A DNA stretch of 64,000 nucleotides from JAJDTT01 sp965116695 (GCA_965116695.1 OZ220706.1:4278001-4342000); one strand, 5' to 3'; shown: positions 8,697 to 17,689, counted from the first letter of the stretch. Notes: generated by a model not told the origin, from the sequence alone. Program-made: numbers and translations.

Positions 8697-8716
8697 CGGC
8701 GGCAGAAAAGCCGCCG
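8697..8716. terminator. 7-bp GC hairpin next to the NHL gene stop
   Basis: CGGCGGC and GCCGCCG flank the loop AGAAAA, 10 bp from the minus-strand stop at 8726. Read on the minus strand the loop is TTTTCT. It is a second hairpin in the same convergent gap and likely helps end transcription of the NHL operon. Confidence 0.5.
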
Positions 8717-8725
8717 CTCGTGCGC

Positions 8726-9757
8726 CTACCAGTGGATTCGGAATTTGAGGATCTGGTGTCCGGCCTGAATGAAGATCAGCCCCTCGTCCGACCGGCTGAC
8801 GGCCACGGCGTGATGCCGCCCTCCCAAGTGGTCGAACAGCCCCTCGGCGTCTTCCGCCGTGATCGTGGCCAGGAGATCTCCGTCCTTGCTCAGGATCCAC
8901 AGGAACCGGTGTTGGGGACCGATGGGAACCACCGGGCCGATCCCGGCGATGTCGGGAGGACAGTGGAATCCGGCGGCGTAGATGTTCTCCCGGCTGTCGA
9001 CGCAGATTTGGCGAGGCTGAAATATCACGCCTTCGCCGATGGACCGTTGGAAGTTTCCCTGGAGATCGAACACCTGGATGCGGTTGTTCTCGGTATCGGA
9101 GGCGTACAGTTGGCCGCTGACGGGGCCCACCGCCAAGCCGTACGGGCCCTCGGGAGAGGTCGCGCCGCGGCCGATCTCGTGGCCGTAGCGGCCCCTCAGC
9201 GGTGATCTCCCGGCGAATCGGCCGGATCCCTCGCCATGCCCGCCGAACGCCGCCACGAAACGGCCGCGATGATCGAACTTCTGGACCCGGTTGTTTCCGC
9301 CCAGATAGGTATGCGTGTCGCTGACATAGATGTGGCCGTCGGCGTCAAAGGCCAGACTGTTGGGACCGGCCCCGCCGAACTGGCCGGGTCCGTTGCCTTG
9401 GCTGCCGAACATCATTTCGAAGGAACCGCCGGAATCGAATTTCTGCACCCGGTTGTTCCAGGAGTCGCCCACGAATAGGTTGTCGTCCGCATCGACTCCG
9501 ATGCCCCGGAACATGAAGAATTGTCCCGGTGCGGTGCCGTGGCGGGGTCTTCCGTCCGCCCCGACGGCTCCCAGCGACCACAAGGGCTCACCGTCCGGGC
9601 TGATCCTCTGGACCCGGTGGTTGGTTTCGTCGGCGACCAGGATGCGGCCGCGGCTGTCGGACGCGAGCCCTTCGGGATTGTGGAACTGACCCGGCAGACT
9701 GCCTCCCTGTTTGGGACCGAAGGCGCTCAGGAGCTCGATTCCTGGGCCCGTCACCAT
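8726..9757 (-). CDS. NHL-repeat beta-propeller protein (second of pair)
   Basis: This 343-residue protein is made of about six NHL repeats. Clear units include FHNPEGLASDSRGRILVAD, GIGVDADDNLFVGDSWNNR, SLAFDADGHIYVSDTH and QICVDSRENIYAAGFH. NHL propellers usually bind ligands or partners, or act as lyases. No signal peptide is visible, so a cytoplasmic location is likely. The ATG at 9757 overlaps the stop of the upstream NHL gene (ATGGTGA), which implies translational coupling. The protein ends QILKFRIHW, closely paralleling the LIFSYRVEW end of its neighbour, so the two genes probably arose by tandem duplication. Its substrate or partner is unknown. Confidence 0.78.
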   Translation of the reverse strand: MVTGPGIELLSAFGPKQGGSLPGQFHNPEGLASDSRGRILVADETNHRVQRISPDGEPLWSLGAVGADGRPRHGTAPGQFFMFRGIGVDADDNLFVGDSWNNRVQKFDSGGSFEMMFGSQGNGPGQFGGAGPNSLAFDADGHIYVSDTHTYLGGNNRVQKFDHRGRFVAAFGGHGEGSGRFAGRSPLRGRYGHEIGRGATSPEGPYGLAVGPVSGQLYASDTENNRIQVFDLQGNFQRSIGEGVIFQPRQICVDSRENIYAAGFHCPPDIAGIGPVVPIGPQHRFLWILSKDGDLLATITAEDAEGLFDHLGGRHHAVAVSRSDEGLIFIQAGHQILKFRIHW

Positions 9758-10839
9758 TCCACCCGGTAGCTGAAGATCAGATGATCGCCCTGCACGTAGA
9801 CGATGCTTTCGTCCAGCCGATTCAGGGCCAGGCCGTACCCGTGTGCGTGCAGGCCGGCGCCGTATCGGTGCCGCATCCGGTCGTGGGTCTCGGCCAGGCC
9901 GATCTTTCCCAGAGGAGTTCCATAGGCCGAGAACACCGACACCCAGCGGGCTTCGGCCTCCAACCTCCATTTTCCGGGCCGGTTCAGATCATGGACCGCC
10001 ATCGGCGGCTCGTGCATGTGGACTCCCGAGACGTAGACCCGGCCGCTGCCGTCCACGGCCACCTGACGCGGCCGATAAATTTCTCCGGCGCCAATGTGGA
10101 GAGGAGGAACGGTGGGGCCCCGGAAGCCGATCACACGATCGTTGTCGCAGTCGGCGACGTACACGGTGCCGCCGCGCAGGTGCTCTTCGGCAAGCTGGCC
10201 GGCTTCGGTGTTGACGGCGATACCGGCCGGTCCGATGGGGCCCGGGCCGATGCCCGGACCGTGATCGAAGCCGTATTGGCGAATGGGAGCGGCGCCGCCG
10301 AACTGCCGGGGCCCGGTGCCGTAGCTGCCGAAGTGCTCCAGGGTATCACCGGCCGGTGTGAAGATCTGGACCCTGTGGTTGCCCCCGTCGGCAGTGTGGC
10401 TGTCGCTGACCAGCACCCGCCCCTGCTCGTCGACGGCGATCCCCAGAGGTCCGTCGCCACCGAATTGTCCGGGCGCGTTGCCCCAGCTCCCGAAGAGGGT
10501 CAGCAGGTCGCCCTCGGGTGAGAATTTCTGGACCCGGCAGTTCCTGCTGTCGGCGACCAAGACGTTGTTCTGATCGTCCACCGCGATGGCCTGGGGACTG
10601 TCGAACTCCGACTGGGCGGTGCCGCGCCGGGGCTTTCCGGCCGACTCTTCCGCCCCGACGCTCCAGAGCCGGCGGCCGCCCGGGTCCAGCTTCACGATTC
10701 GATGATTACCGGTGTCGGCGACCAAGAGGTTCCCTTCATGGTCGGATGCCAGGGCCGACGGATTACGAAATGCCGACTCGCCGCAACCGCCCTCGACGGC
10801 GCCCCATGTCGCCAGCAGACAGACTTTGGGCCGCTCCAT
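9751..10839 (-). CDS. NHL-repeat beta-propeller protein (first of pair)
   Basis: This 362-residue paralogue of the following gene starts MERPKVCLLATWGAVEGGCG without a signal sequence. NHL units include FRNPSALASDHEGNLLVAD, QAIAVDDQNNVLVADSRNC and GIAVDEQGRVLVSDSHTAD. A blade carrying YVADCDNDRVIGF and an insert rich in Arg/His follow. Both proteins share the same blade order and C-terminal signature. The AAGGGA-like sequence upstream on the minus strand is a modest ribosome-binding site. Proteins of this type in environmental genomes often accompany carbohydrate or peptide degradation genes, but no function is visible here. Confidence 0.78.
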   Translation of the reverse strand: MERPKVCLLATWGAVEGGCGESAFRNPSALASDHEGNLLVADTGNHRIVKLDPGGRRLWSVGAEESAGKPRRGTAQSEFDSPQAIAVDDQNNVLVADSRNCRVQKFSPEGDLLTLFGSWGNAPGQFGGDGPLGIAVDEQGRVLVSDSHTADGGNHRVQIFTPAGDTLEHFGSYGTGPRQFGGAAPIRQYGFDHGPGIGPGPIGPAGIAVNTEAGQLAEEHLRGGTVYVADCDNDRVIGFRGPTVPPLHIGAGEIYRPRQVAVDGSGRVYVSGVHMHEPPMAVHDLNRPGKWRLEAEARWVSVFSAYGTPLGKIGLAETHDRMRHRYGAGLHAHGYGLALNRLDESIVYVQGDHLIFSYRVEW

Positions 10840-10913
10840 GCCGCTTCCCTTCGAGTCCGGAGAACTTGGTGCCTTAACCGGCTTCGGCCCACCGAATCGT
10901 CACTGCGCCTCCA

Positions 10914-11044
10914 TCAAAGAGGCTGGGCCTCGCTCTTCAGGCGTTCCCAAACCCGCTGCAGTTTGAGGCGTTCGACCCAGTGTTCCAGGTAGTCATGTAC
11001 TCGACATCCAGTTTTTCCAGCTCCTTCACGACCCTTCTCAGTAA
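10914..11044 (-). pseudogene. Remnant of a nucleotidyltransferase-like toxin gene with internal deletion
   Basis: Directly after the antitoxin-like gene, one minus-strand frame reads LLRRVVKELEKLDVEYM. That is the usual beginning of DUF6036/AbiEii-like nucleotidyltransferase toxins as I recall them, just ahead of the expected GS motif. At about 10,994 the homology jumps to another frame that reads DYLEHWVERLKLQRVWERL and stops at 10914, resembling the C-terminal helix of the same family. About 130 bp remain of a gene expected to be roughly 450-600 bp, and the catalytic middle is missing. This is best explained by an internal deletion with a frame change. The family assignment is from memory. 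Confidence 0.5.
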
Positions 11045-11271
11045 TTCCTGTTGTGACACAGAGACAGTCGATCCAGATAAAGTTGCTGAATTTCTTCTTC
11101 GGACAGATCAGGGAATCTCCGACGTAATCCGTCACGAAAAAGTTGCCGGACATTATCCGAGAGTTCGAACGCCTTGACCAGCCGCTGTTGCGGAGACATG
11201 CGGCGCAGGGTGGCCAGATAGATGCGGTGGTCAGGTTGCGGTTTCAACGGCACCGAATCCGAGTCTAGCAC
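11038..11271 (-). CDS. Antitoxin-like small protein upstream of the decayed toxin
   Basis: This 77-residue protein reads from a GTG at 11271; a second GTG at 11253 is possible. Its body, MSPQQRLVKAFELSD and FRDGLRRRFPDLSEEEIQQ, ending LDRLSLCHNRNY, is typical of a small helical family commonly found immediately upstream of nucleotidyltransferase-type toxin genes. The stop overlaps the start of the toxin remnant, as expected for such a pair. The gene appears intact while its partner is not, so it may persist as a solitary antitoxin or be decaying. The operon role is inferred from family context. Confidence 0.65.
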   Translation of the reverse strand: MLDSDSVPLKPQPDHRIYLATLRRMSPQQRLVKAFELSDNVRQLFRDGLRRRFPDLSEEEIQQLYLDRLSLCHNRNY

Positions 11272-11489
11272 AGCGAAAACGGGTCCCTGAAATTCTCGAA
11301 TGCGACGTGCGGGAGCGGACCACCGCCGCAGTGACGGCACCGGCGGACGGGTGCAGGTCACTGGATCGGACGCAGTATCCTTGTACACTACGAAGCGGGT
11401 TCCGTCCTCGAAGGACAGGCTTTGGAGGTGGACGCGACATCATAATATCGATCGTGAGTGTTTCGTGTGCCGGGATTTGGAGAAACGCC

Positions 11490-12674
11490 ATGCGCAATTT
11501 GACATGCCTGATCATCGTTCCGCTGCTCTCATTTTCAACCTTCGCCTCGGACCACAACACCCTCACCGCCGAGGAGGCTGCTGCGGGATGGATCCTGCTC
11601 TGGGACGGCAGGACCGAGTACGGCTGGGAGTGGCATGGGGACGCACGTTGGAAGGTGGAGGACGGAGTGCTTCGATCCGACGGCGGCGGCTACGGGTGGC
11701 TGGGGACCACCAGCATGTTCGGCGACTTCGAGCTCAGCCTGGAGTTTCGCACCGCGGAGGACGGGAACAGCGGCATCTTTCTGCGCTCCGCCCGGAGGGG
11801 TCCGCCGCACGAGACCGGATACGAGCTTCAGATCTTCAACCGGCAGCCGCAGGGCTACAATACGGGCAGCCTGGTCTTTTATGTGAAGGCCGAACCCGCC
11901 CGGTTCGTGGGGGGCCAGTGGAACCGGTATGAGGTTCGCGCGGTGGGAAGCCGCTTCGTCGTGAAGCTCAACGGCAAACAGGTCCTCGACGCCAACGACT
12001 CGTCGCACGCCGTGGGTGTGATCGGCCTGCAACACAACGTGGACAAGCCCATCGAGTTCCGCAACATCAAGCTCAAGCCCCTGGGATTGAGCCCGCTCTT
12101 CAACGGAAAGGATCTGAGCGGTTGGAGGAAGGTCGATCGTCCCAACCGGGACGACGTGCATGAGTGGTCGGTGAGGGACGGGATTCTCCACGTGGAGAAG
12201 GGCGCCGGACAACTGGAGACCGAGAAGGAGTTCAGGAACCTGGTGCTGCAACTGGCGGTCCGCACCAACCCGCCCCACGCCGGCCACCATCCCAACAGCG
12301 GAGTCTTCTTCCGGGGGGAGAAGGGGGTTTTCTGGAGCGGTTACGAGTCCCAGATCCGGAACGAGTTCCGCAACGGCGACCGGAGGCAGCCCCATGACTT
12401 CGGCACGGGGGGGCTCTATTTCTACGTCCCGGCCCGCGAGGTCATTCCCGAGGATGGAGAATTCTTCTACAAGACGGTCATCGCCCATGGCCGCCATCTT
12501 GCGGTCTGGGTCAACGGCGTCCAGACCAGCGACTGGGAAGACCCGCGGCCACCCGGAAACTATGCCCGGCGCCAAGCCCGGCTGGTTCCCGGTGTGATCA
12601 GCCTTCAGGCCCACGATCCCACCACGAACCTGGACTTCAGGAACATCCGGGCCGTGGAGTTGCCGGAGCGTTGA
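11490..12674 (+). CDS. Exported protein with two DUF1080 (3-keto-disaccharide hydrolase-like) domains
   Basis: This 394-residue protein begins MRNLTCLIIVPLLSFSTFA, a signal peptide, with GGAGA nine bases upstream; the earlier in-frame start adds a non-signal leader. Two concanavalin-like jelly-roll domains follow in tandem. The first contains WILLWDGRTEYGWEWHG and GNSGIFLRSARRGPPHETGYE. The second contains LFNGKDLSGWRKVD and NSGVFFRGEKGVFWSGYE. Some members of this DUF1080 family hydrolyse 3-keto-disaccharides; many are uncharacterised. A periplasmic or surface sugar-related role is likely, and the natural substrate cannot be read. It is the last gene of the left accessory region. Confidence 0.8.
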   Translation: MRNLTCLIIVPLLSFSTFASDHNTLTAEEAAAGWILLWDGRTEYGWEWHGDARWKVEDGVLRSDGGGYGWLGTTSMFGDFELSLEFRTAEDGNSGIFLRSARRGPPHETGYELQIFNRQPQGYNTGSLVFYVKAEPARFVGGQWNRYEVRAVGSRFVVKLNGKQVLDANDSSHAVGVIGLQHNVDKPIEFRNIKLKPLGLSPLFNGKDLSGWRKVDRPNRDDVHEWSVRDGILHVEKGAGQLETEKEFRNLVLQLAVRTNPPHAGHHPNSGVFFRGEKGVFWSGYESQIRNEFRNGDRRQPHDFGTGGLYFYVPAREVIPEDGEFFYKTVIAHGRHLAVWVNGVQTSDWEDPRPPGNYARRQARLVPGVISLQAHDPTTNLDFRNIRAVELPER

Positions 12675-12695
12675 TCCGAATCAGGAGCGCCGGTT

Positions 12696-13487
12696 TCAGG
12701 CCGCCGGTCCCTGGCCGGCGTTGATGCCGAGTTCCCGCCGATAGGCCTCGAGTGGGAGCAGGTCGTCCGGCATCACGTTCCCCAGGTTCACCTCGGGGCC
12801 GAATCGATCCACCAAGTCGCGCCGCATCCGATGGATGTGGTGGGACTGAACTCCCGGGATCCAGGGACCCGGCAGCTCGAACATGACTCGATCGAGACCG
12901 GCGGCCGCCACCGTCTCGTCCACCTCGCGCCGGGTTGCGTCGTCGGCGCCGACCAGTTCCGCGGCTTCCAGGAGAATAATGCCGGCGCCGGCGTCGAGGC
13001 AGGCGCGGGCGTCGTCGGCGAAGCGGGTATCGTGTGAGAGGCCCTCCTTCTTGCCGACTTCCCCCAGCACGTTCATCCCGTAATCGGTCACTGCTTGCCC
13101 GATGACCCGGACCTTCCAGTCCAGGGGGAGGTCCGCCACGTTATTGGAGACTTCGATCCAGCGGTATCCCGCCCTTTGGCAGGCCGGAAGGTAGAGGTCC
13201 GGTTTCCCGTGGATCTGGGCGTATTCGAGATACTGACCGCCGGGAAAAGCCTCGATCCGGTGAGCCCGGTAGGACTCGACCTTTTCGGTCAGGACTTTGT
13301 TCGGGAGCAACCGCGAAAGACCGACGGCAATCTTGGCGAAGTCGACGTAAGGCGCCGCCGTGGCCGTGAGATCATTCTGCCGGCCGGGCCCCAGGCCCCA
13401 GTCGACGACCATGGTCAGCCCCGACGACCGGGGTTTCCGGCTGCGGGAACTGCCGTCCAGGCCGGCAAATATGTGTCGTTCGTTCAT
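12696..13487 (-). CDS. Phosphosulfolactate synthase (ComA)-like enzyme
   Basis: This 263-residue protein resembles ComA, which adds sulfite to phosphoenolpyruvate to give phosphosulfolactate. Family features seen are KPRSSGLTMVVDWGLG near residues 18-33, a barrel strand with YVDFAKIAVGLS, PGGQYLEYAQIHGKP, and YRWIEVSNN ahead of a late Glu/Gly-rich strand (NVLGEVGKKEG). The length matches the family. It follows the FAD/GcvT oxidase gene by 28 bp in the same direction and is probably in one transcript. Relatives in bacteria and plants are not all proven sulfolactate makers, so the exact reaction is uncertain. No comB or comC homologue is visible in this window. Confidence 0.75.
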   Translation of the reverse strand: MNERHIFAGLDGSSRSRKPRSSGLTMVVDWGLGPGRQNDLTATAAPYVDFAKIAVGLSRLLPNKVLTEKVESYRAHRIEAFPGGQYLEYAQIHGKPDLYLPACQRAGYRWIEVSNNVADLPLDWKVRVIGQAVTDYGMNVLGEVGKKEGLSHDTRFADDARACLDAGAGIILLEAAELVGADDATRREVDETVAAAGLDRVMFELPGPWIPGVQSHHIHRMRRDLVDRFGPEVNLGNVMPDDLLPLEAYRRELGINAGQGPAA

Positions 13488-13515
13488 CTGGGTTCAGGAC
13501 TGGTACCGGCTGGTT

Positions 13516-15984
13516 TCACGCGGTGAGTCTCCGGTTCCCGGGATCGTATCGGGGAATGGACACGACCGTCGCACCTTGCGGTTCCTCGAAATAATCGATT
13601 TCCAGGCGGCTTCCCGGCAGCGACGCTTCCATCGGGAGGTAGCTGAACGCCAGGTTTTCCTGGACCGTATAGCCGTAGCCGGCGCTGGTGACGTAACCCA
13701 CCGTGGCGCCTTCGAGGCGGACCGGCTCGGAACCCATGAGCACCGTGTGGGGGTCGTCCAGCCGGAGACAGCACCATTTCCGGCTGACGCCCTTGGCCCC
13801 GGCCTTCTCCAGAGCCGCCCGTCCCAGAAAGTCCCCCTTGTCCATGCGCACGGCGAAACCGAGACCCGCTTCCAGCGGATTGTATTCCGTGTGGACGTCG
13901 GCGCCCCACAGCCGGTAGCCTTTTTCCAGCCTCAGGCTCTCGAAGGCTCCTCCTCCCGCCGCCGCCACTCCCAGGGATTGACCCGATTCCCAGAGCGTGT
14001 CCCACAAGTGCAATCCGTATTCCGTCGGGGCGTAGAGTTCCCAACCCGGTTCCCCCACGTAGGAGATGCGAAAAGCCAGCACCGGCACGTGGCTGACGTA
14101 GATCCACCTGGCGGTCAGGTAGGGAAAGGCCTGGTTCGACAGGTCGTTTTCGCTGACGGATTGGACCAATTCCCGGGCGGCGGGACCCCAGACTCCCAGG
14201 CAGCACCAGGCCGACGTCAAGTCCCGGATCCGGACCCGGCTCTTCGGGTCCAGATGGAAGCGGAGCCAAGCCAGATCGCGCATGCCCGTCCCGGCTCCCG
14301 TGATGACCCAGAAGCGCTCCTCCTCCAAGCGCGTAACGGTGAGATCGGCCTCCATCCCTGCCCGGCGGTTCAGCAGGGCGGTGTAGGTGATGCGGCCGGG
14401 AGGCCGGTCCATCCGGTTCGCGGCCAGGTGTTGGAGGAAGGCAAGGGAGCCCGGACCCGCGACCTCCAGCTTGGTGAAGGGGGTCAGGTCGAAGAGGCAG
14501 ACCCGCTCCCGGGCGGCGCGATGCTCGGAACCGATCAGGGGGGACCAGAACCGGGCGCTCCAGCCCCGTCGTCCAAGTCCTCCCTCAGGGACGGGCAGGC
14601 GCTCGCTGGCGGCGAACCACTGGGGCCGTTCCCAGCCGGCGTTCTCGAACATCTCCCCTCCCAGTTCCTCAAGGCGCGGGTGAAAGGGGCTCAGGCGCAG
14701 CCGGCGCGGATGCTCGATCTGCTGGTGGGGATGAATGATGTCGTAGACTTCGCGGTATTGAGTTCGCCCCCGGGCCAGGACGTACGGCCGGCTGGGGACA
14801 TGGGCGTGGAAGCGATTGCAGTCCAGGTCGCGCAGGTCCAACGGGGGAAGACCGTCGACCATGTATTGGGCGATGGCCCGGCCCACGCCGCCGCCGTGAG
14901 TCAACCACACCCCCTCCGCCAGCCAGAAGCCCTCCAGATGCGCGGATCGTCCCAGCAGAGATTGTCCGTCCGGAGTAAAGGCGAAGATCCCGTTGATTCG
15001 GAAGGGGAACGATGCCTCCCGCAGGCAGGGAAACAGCTCCCTGGAGTCGGCCAGGGCGTTGTCGAAGTGAGGGGAAGGAAACGGACGAAGTGCCGGTTGG
15101 GGGACACCCGAGGGATCCGGACCCAATGACTCGATGTCCACCGGCAGAGGTTCGTGACGGTAGGAGCCCACGCCGTAGCAGTCGAAGTCCTGCCGGGAGT
15201 ACATGGCGCGATCCTGGTGCCGGAGAATCGGTTGCGTGACCTCGTCGCCGGCTCCGGCCAGCCCGGCCAGTGGGCCGGTCCGGGCGTAGAGGTGCTGCAT
15301 GGGCTGCATGGGGACGGGAATGCCCGCCATCCTGCCGACCCGGGGACCCCAGATTCCCGCGCAGAGGAGCACGTTCCCGGCTGTGATGCGGCCTTGGTTG
15401 CAGACCACGGCGGTCACCCGGCCGTTGCGGGTCTCGATGGCGGTGACTCTGGCATCGGGTACGAAGAGCGCCCCCCGGCTCCCGGCATGGTGGGCCAGGG
15501 CCTTCAAGATGCGAACCCCCTTGCCCAGACCGTCGGAAGGGACGTGGTATCCACTGTAGATCCGCCCCGTATCGATATGGGGAACGAGGGATCCGACCTC
15601 TTCCGGGGTCAGGATCTGCGCAGGCAATCCCCAGGAACGGGCCAGTCCGACACGCCTCTTGAGGTCCCGGTGCCGTTCGCGGCTGCCGGCGACTTCGATG
15701 CTTCCCACCGGATGGAAGCAGGGACCCTCCGATCCGGAACCCAGTTCGCGGTAGAGCTCAACGGTCCACTGGGCCAGTTTGCAGACGGTCCGGGATGGAT
15801 TGGTCTGGAAGACCAGTCCGGGAGCGTGTGAGGTGGACCCGAGGACCTGAAACAGAGGCCCCTGATCCAGGACCACCACATCGTCCCAACCGTAACGGGT
15901 CAGGTAGTAGGCCGCGCTTGAGCCCACTACGCCGGCGCCGATGATGACCAACCGGGCTTTGCGGGGCAGTGCTGGGGGATCCAT
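13516..15984 (-). CDS. FAD-dependent oxidase/dehydrogenase fused to a GcvT (aminomethyltransferase) domain
   Basis: This 822-residue protein is organised like dimethylglycine and sarcosine dehydrogenases, which demethylate N-methylated glycines and pass one-carbon units to folate. The N-terminal FAD fold begins RLVIIGAGVVGSSAAYY (GxGxxG at 16-21). It continues through the DAO-type domain to EGVWLTHGGGVGRAIAQ. From about residue 430 the GcvT-like folate-binding part follows, with FDLTPFTKLEVAGPG, SYVGEPGWELYAPTE and a C-terminal YVTSAGYGYTVQENLAFSYL. I took the ATG at 15984; one at 16017 adds 11 residues. It is divergent from a sodium:solute symporter and upstream of the ComA-like gene. The substrate is probably a small N-methyl compound, by inference. 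Confidence 0.8.
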   Translation of the reverse strand: MDPPALPRKARLVIIGAGVVGSSAAYYLTRYGWDDVVVLDQGPLFQVLGSTSHAPGLVFQTNPSRTVCKLAQWTVELYRELGSGSEGPCFHPVGSIEVAGSRERHRDLKRRVGLARSWGLPAQILTPEEVGSLVPHIDTGRIYSGYHVPSDGLGKGVRILKALAHHAGSRGALFVPDARVTAIETRNGRVTAVVCNQGRITAGNVLLCAGIWGPRVGRMAGIPVPMQPMQHLYARTGPLAGLAGAGDEVTQPILRHQDRAMYSRQDFDCYGVGSYRHEPLPVDIESLGPDPSGVPQPALRPFPSPHFDNALADSRELFPCLREASFPFRINGIFAFTPDGQSLLGRSAHLEGFWLAEGVWLTHGGGVGRAIAQYMVDGLPPLDLRDLDCNRFHAHVPSRPYVLARGRTQYREVYDIIHPHQQIEHPRRLRLSPFHPRLEELGGEMFENAGWERPQWFAASERLPVPEGGLGRRGWSARFWSPLIGSEHRAARERVCLFDLTPFTKLEVAGPGSLAFLQHLAANRMDRPPGRITYTALLNRRAGMEADLTVTRLEEERFWVITGAGTGMRDLAWLRFHLDPKSRVRIRDLTSAWCCLGVWGPAARELVQSVSENDLSNQAFPYLTARWIYVSHVPVLAFRISYVGEPGWELYAPTEYGLHLWDTLWESGQSLGVAAAGGGAFESLRLEKGYRLWGADVHTEYNPLEAGLGFAVRMDKGDFLGRAALEKAGAKGVSRKWCCLRLDDPHTVLMGSEPVRLEGATVGYVTSAGYGYTVQENLAFSYLPMEASLPGSRLEIDYFEEPQGATVVSIPRYDPGNRRLTA

Positions 15985-16171
15985 GGATGCGAGCGTCCTT
16001 GGAGGCGGAGCCTCCATCCGGTCCGGATTCTATCGTCCTGGAGGCGACCGGAACAACACCCGCAGATCGTCCGCCGCCGTCGTCAACGGGAAGGGAACTC
16101 CGGTCGAATGCCGTAGCCGCCTTCAGTCCCGACTGTTAGAGTTGCCCTCTCTTCTACGGGAACCGAATCGC

Positions 16172-17677
16172 ATGATCCTCTCCTTCGTCCTCTATCTGGT
16201 GATCCTGTTGGGGCTGGGCCTCTACGCGGCCCGTTTCATCAAGAGTCTGAAGGGATTCCTGTTGGCTGACCGCTCCATGGGGCCCTTCGTCACCGCTCTT
16301 TCCGCCGAAGCCTCCGCCATGAGCGGATGGCTGCTGATCGCCGTCCCCGCTCGTGCTTTCACCTACGGACTCTCCGCCATCTGGGTGGGAATGGCCTGTG
16401 TCATGGGGGACGCGGTGAGTTGGTTGTCGGTCTCCCAGCGGTTGCGGCGTCAGACCGAGCGGCTGCGGGCTCTGACCCTGCCCGAGTACTTCGAAAAGAG
16501 GTTCGCCAAGGACGGAGGGTACGCGGTTCAGCTGGTGGCCACCCTGGGAATCATGGTCTTCATGCTCATCTACCTCTGGGCCCAGTTCGTGGCCGCGGGC
16601 AAGGCCATGTCGGCGATTCTGGATTTCGTCGACTACTCGGAAGCCACGTTGCTGGCCGCCGTCATCATCATTGTCTACACCCTGCTGGGAGGATTCCGGG
16701 CCGTCGCCTGGACCGACTTCCTTCAGGGGTTCATGATGCTGCTCGCCCTCACCATGCTGCCCCTGATCTGCCTGGCGAACGTGGGCGGTTGGGACGCGCT
16801 CATGGGGCACCTTTCCCAAGTTTCCTCCGAGATGCCCGGAACCGCCAGCGCCAACCTGGACCACTGGTTCGCGGGACTGACCGGGTTGGTGCTGTTCACC
16901 TTTCTCTTCGAGGACGCCGGAGTGGGGGTCGGCTACGTGGGCCAGCCTCACCTCTGCGCCCGCTACATGGCGGTCCGGAAGGTGGCCCACCTGAAGACGG
17001 CCTTCGCGGTGTCCGTCTGCTGGAATCTCCTGGCCGTCTCGGGGGCGGTGCTGTTGGGACTGACCGCCCACTATTGGTACCGGTTCGTTGCCGGGACGGG
17101 CGGAACGGTGGAGTCCAGGCTGGATTCGGCTCTGGTCTTCAACGTGGAGCAGGTCCTCCCCATGATGGCCCGCCAGGTTCTGGATCCCTGGGTCGCCGGA
17201 ATTCTGGTCTCGGCCATGCTGGCGGCCATCATGTCTTCAGCCGACAGCTTTCTGCTCTCCGCCGCCAGCTCCATGACCCGGGACGTCTACCAGCGCATCT
17301 TCCGGCAACAGGCATCGGAACGGGAACTGCTCAAGATATCGAGAGTGGTGACCATCGGACTGGGAACGGGGGCCTTGATGCTGGCTCTCTCCACCGATCC
17401 CTGGGATCCTGAAGCCACCGTCTACCAATTGGTCCTGTACGCATGGGGCGGGCTGTCCGCGTGCTTCACCGCGCCTCTCGTCATGGCCCTCTTCTACCGA
17501 AAAATGACGCGAGCCGGATGCCTGACCGGGATCCTGATCGGTGCCGGGACCAGCCTGGTCTGGCGCAACGTCGAGTTCCTCTCCTCCGTCGCCTACGAGC
17601 TGATCCCGTCGGTGATCGTCTCGGCCTGCGCCATTTGGCTGGTCTCACGATTGACCCGGAGCATCGACGCCGGGTAG
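16172..17677 (+). CDS. Sodium:solute symporter (SSS family)
   Basis: This 501-residue integral membrane protein starts MILSFVLYLVILLGLGLY and has about 13 hydrophobic segments, the size and pattern of SSS carriers such as PutP. Family features include LLADRSMGPFVTALSAEASAMSGW, a Ser/Ala-rich sodium site near LSAEASAMSGW, and AGILVSAMLAAIMSSADSFLL. The family couples sodium influx to uptake of proline, choline or other small solutes. It is divergent from the FAD/GcvT oxidase, so the transported solute is probably the substrate of that enzyme. The ATG at 16172 was preferred because the upstream in-frame extension is hydrophilic and unlike the family. Confidence 0.86.
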   Translation: MILSFVLYLVILLGLGLYAARFIKSLKGFLLADRSMGPFVTALSAEASAMSGWLLIAVPARAFTYGLSAIWVGMACVMGDAVSWLSVSQRLRRQTERLRALTLPEYFEKRFAKDGGYAVQLVATLGIMVFMLIYLWAQFVAAGKAMSAILDFVDYSEATLLAAVIIIVYTLLGGFRAVAWTDFLQGFMMLLALTMLPLICLANVGGWDALMGHLSQVSSEMPGTASANLDHWFAGLTGLVLFTFLFEDAGVGVGYVGQPHLCARYMAVRKVAHLKTAFAVSVCWNLLAVSGAVLLGLTAHYWYRFVAGTGGTVESRLDSALVFNVEQVLPMMARQVLDPWVAGILVSAMLAAIMSSADSFLLSAASSMTRDVYQRIFRQQASERELLKISRVVTIGLGTGALMLALSTDPWDPEATVYQLVLYAWGGLSACFTAPLVMALFYRKMTRAGCLTGILIGAGTSLVWRNVEFLSSVAYELIPSVIVSACAIWLVSRLTRSIDAG

Positions 17678-17689
17678 CACTACAGGAAA

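Noticed and set aside
11307..11489. Upstream in-frame extension of the DUF1080 gene
   Set aside because: The extension lacks a signal peptide and family similarity; the ATG at 11490 with GGAGA and a signal sequence is better.
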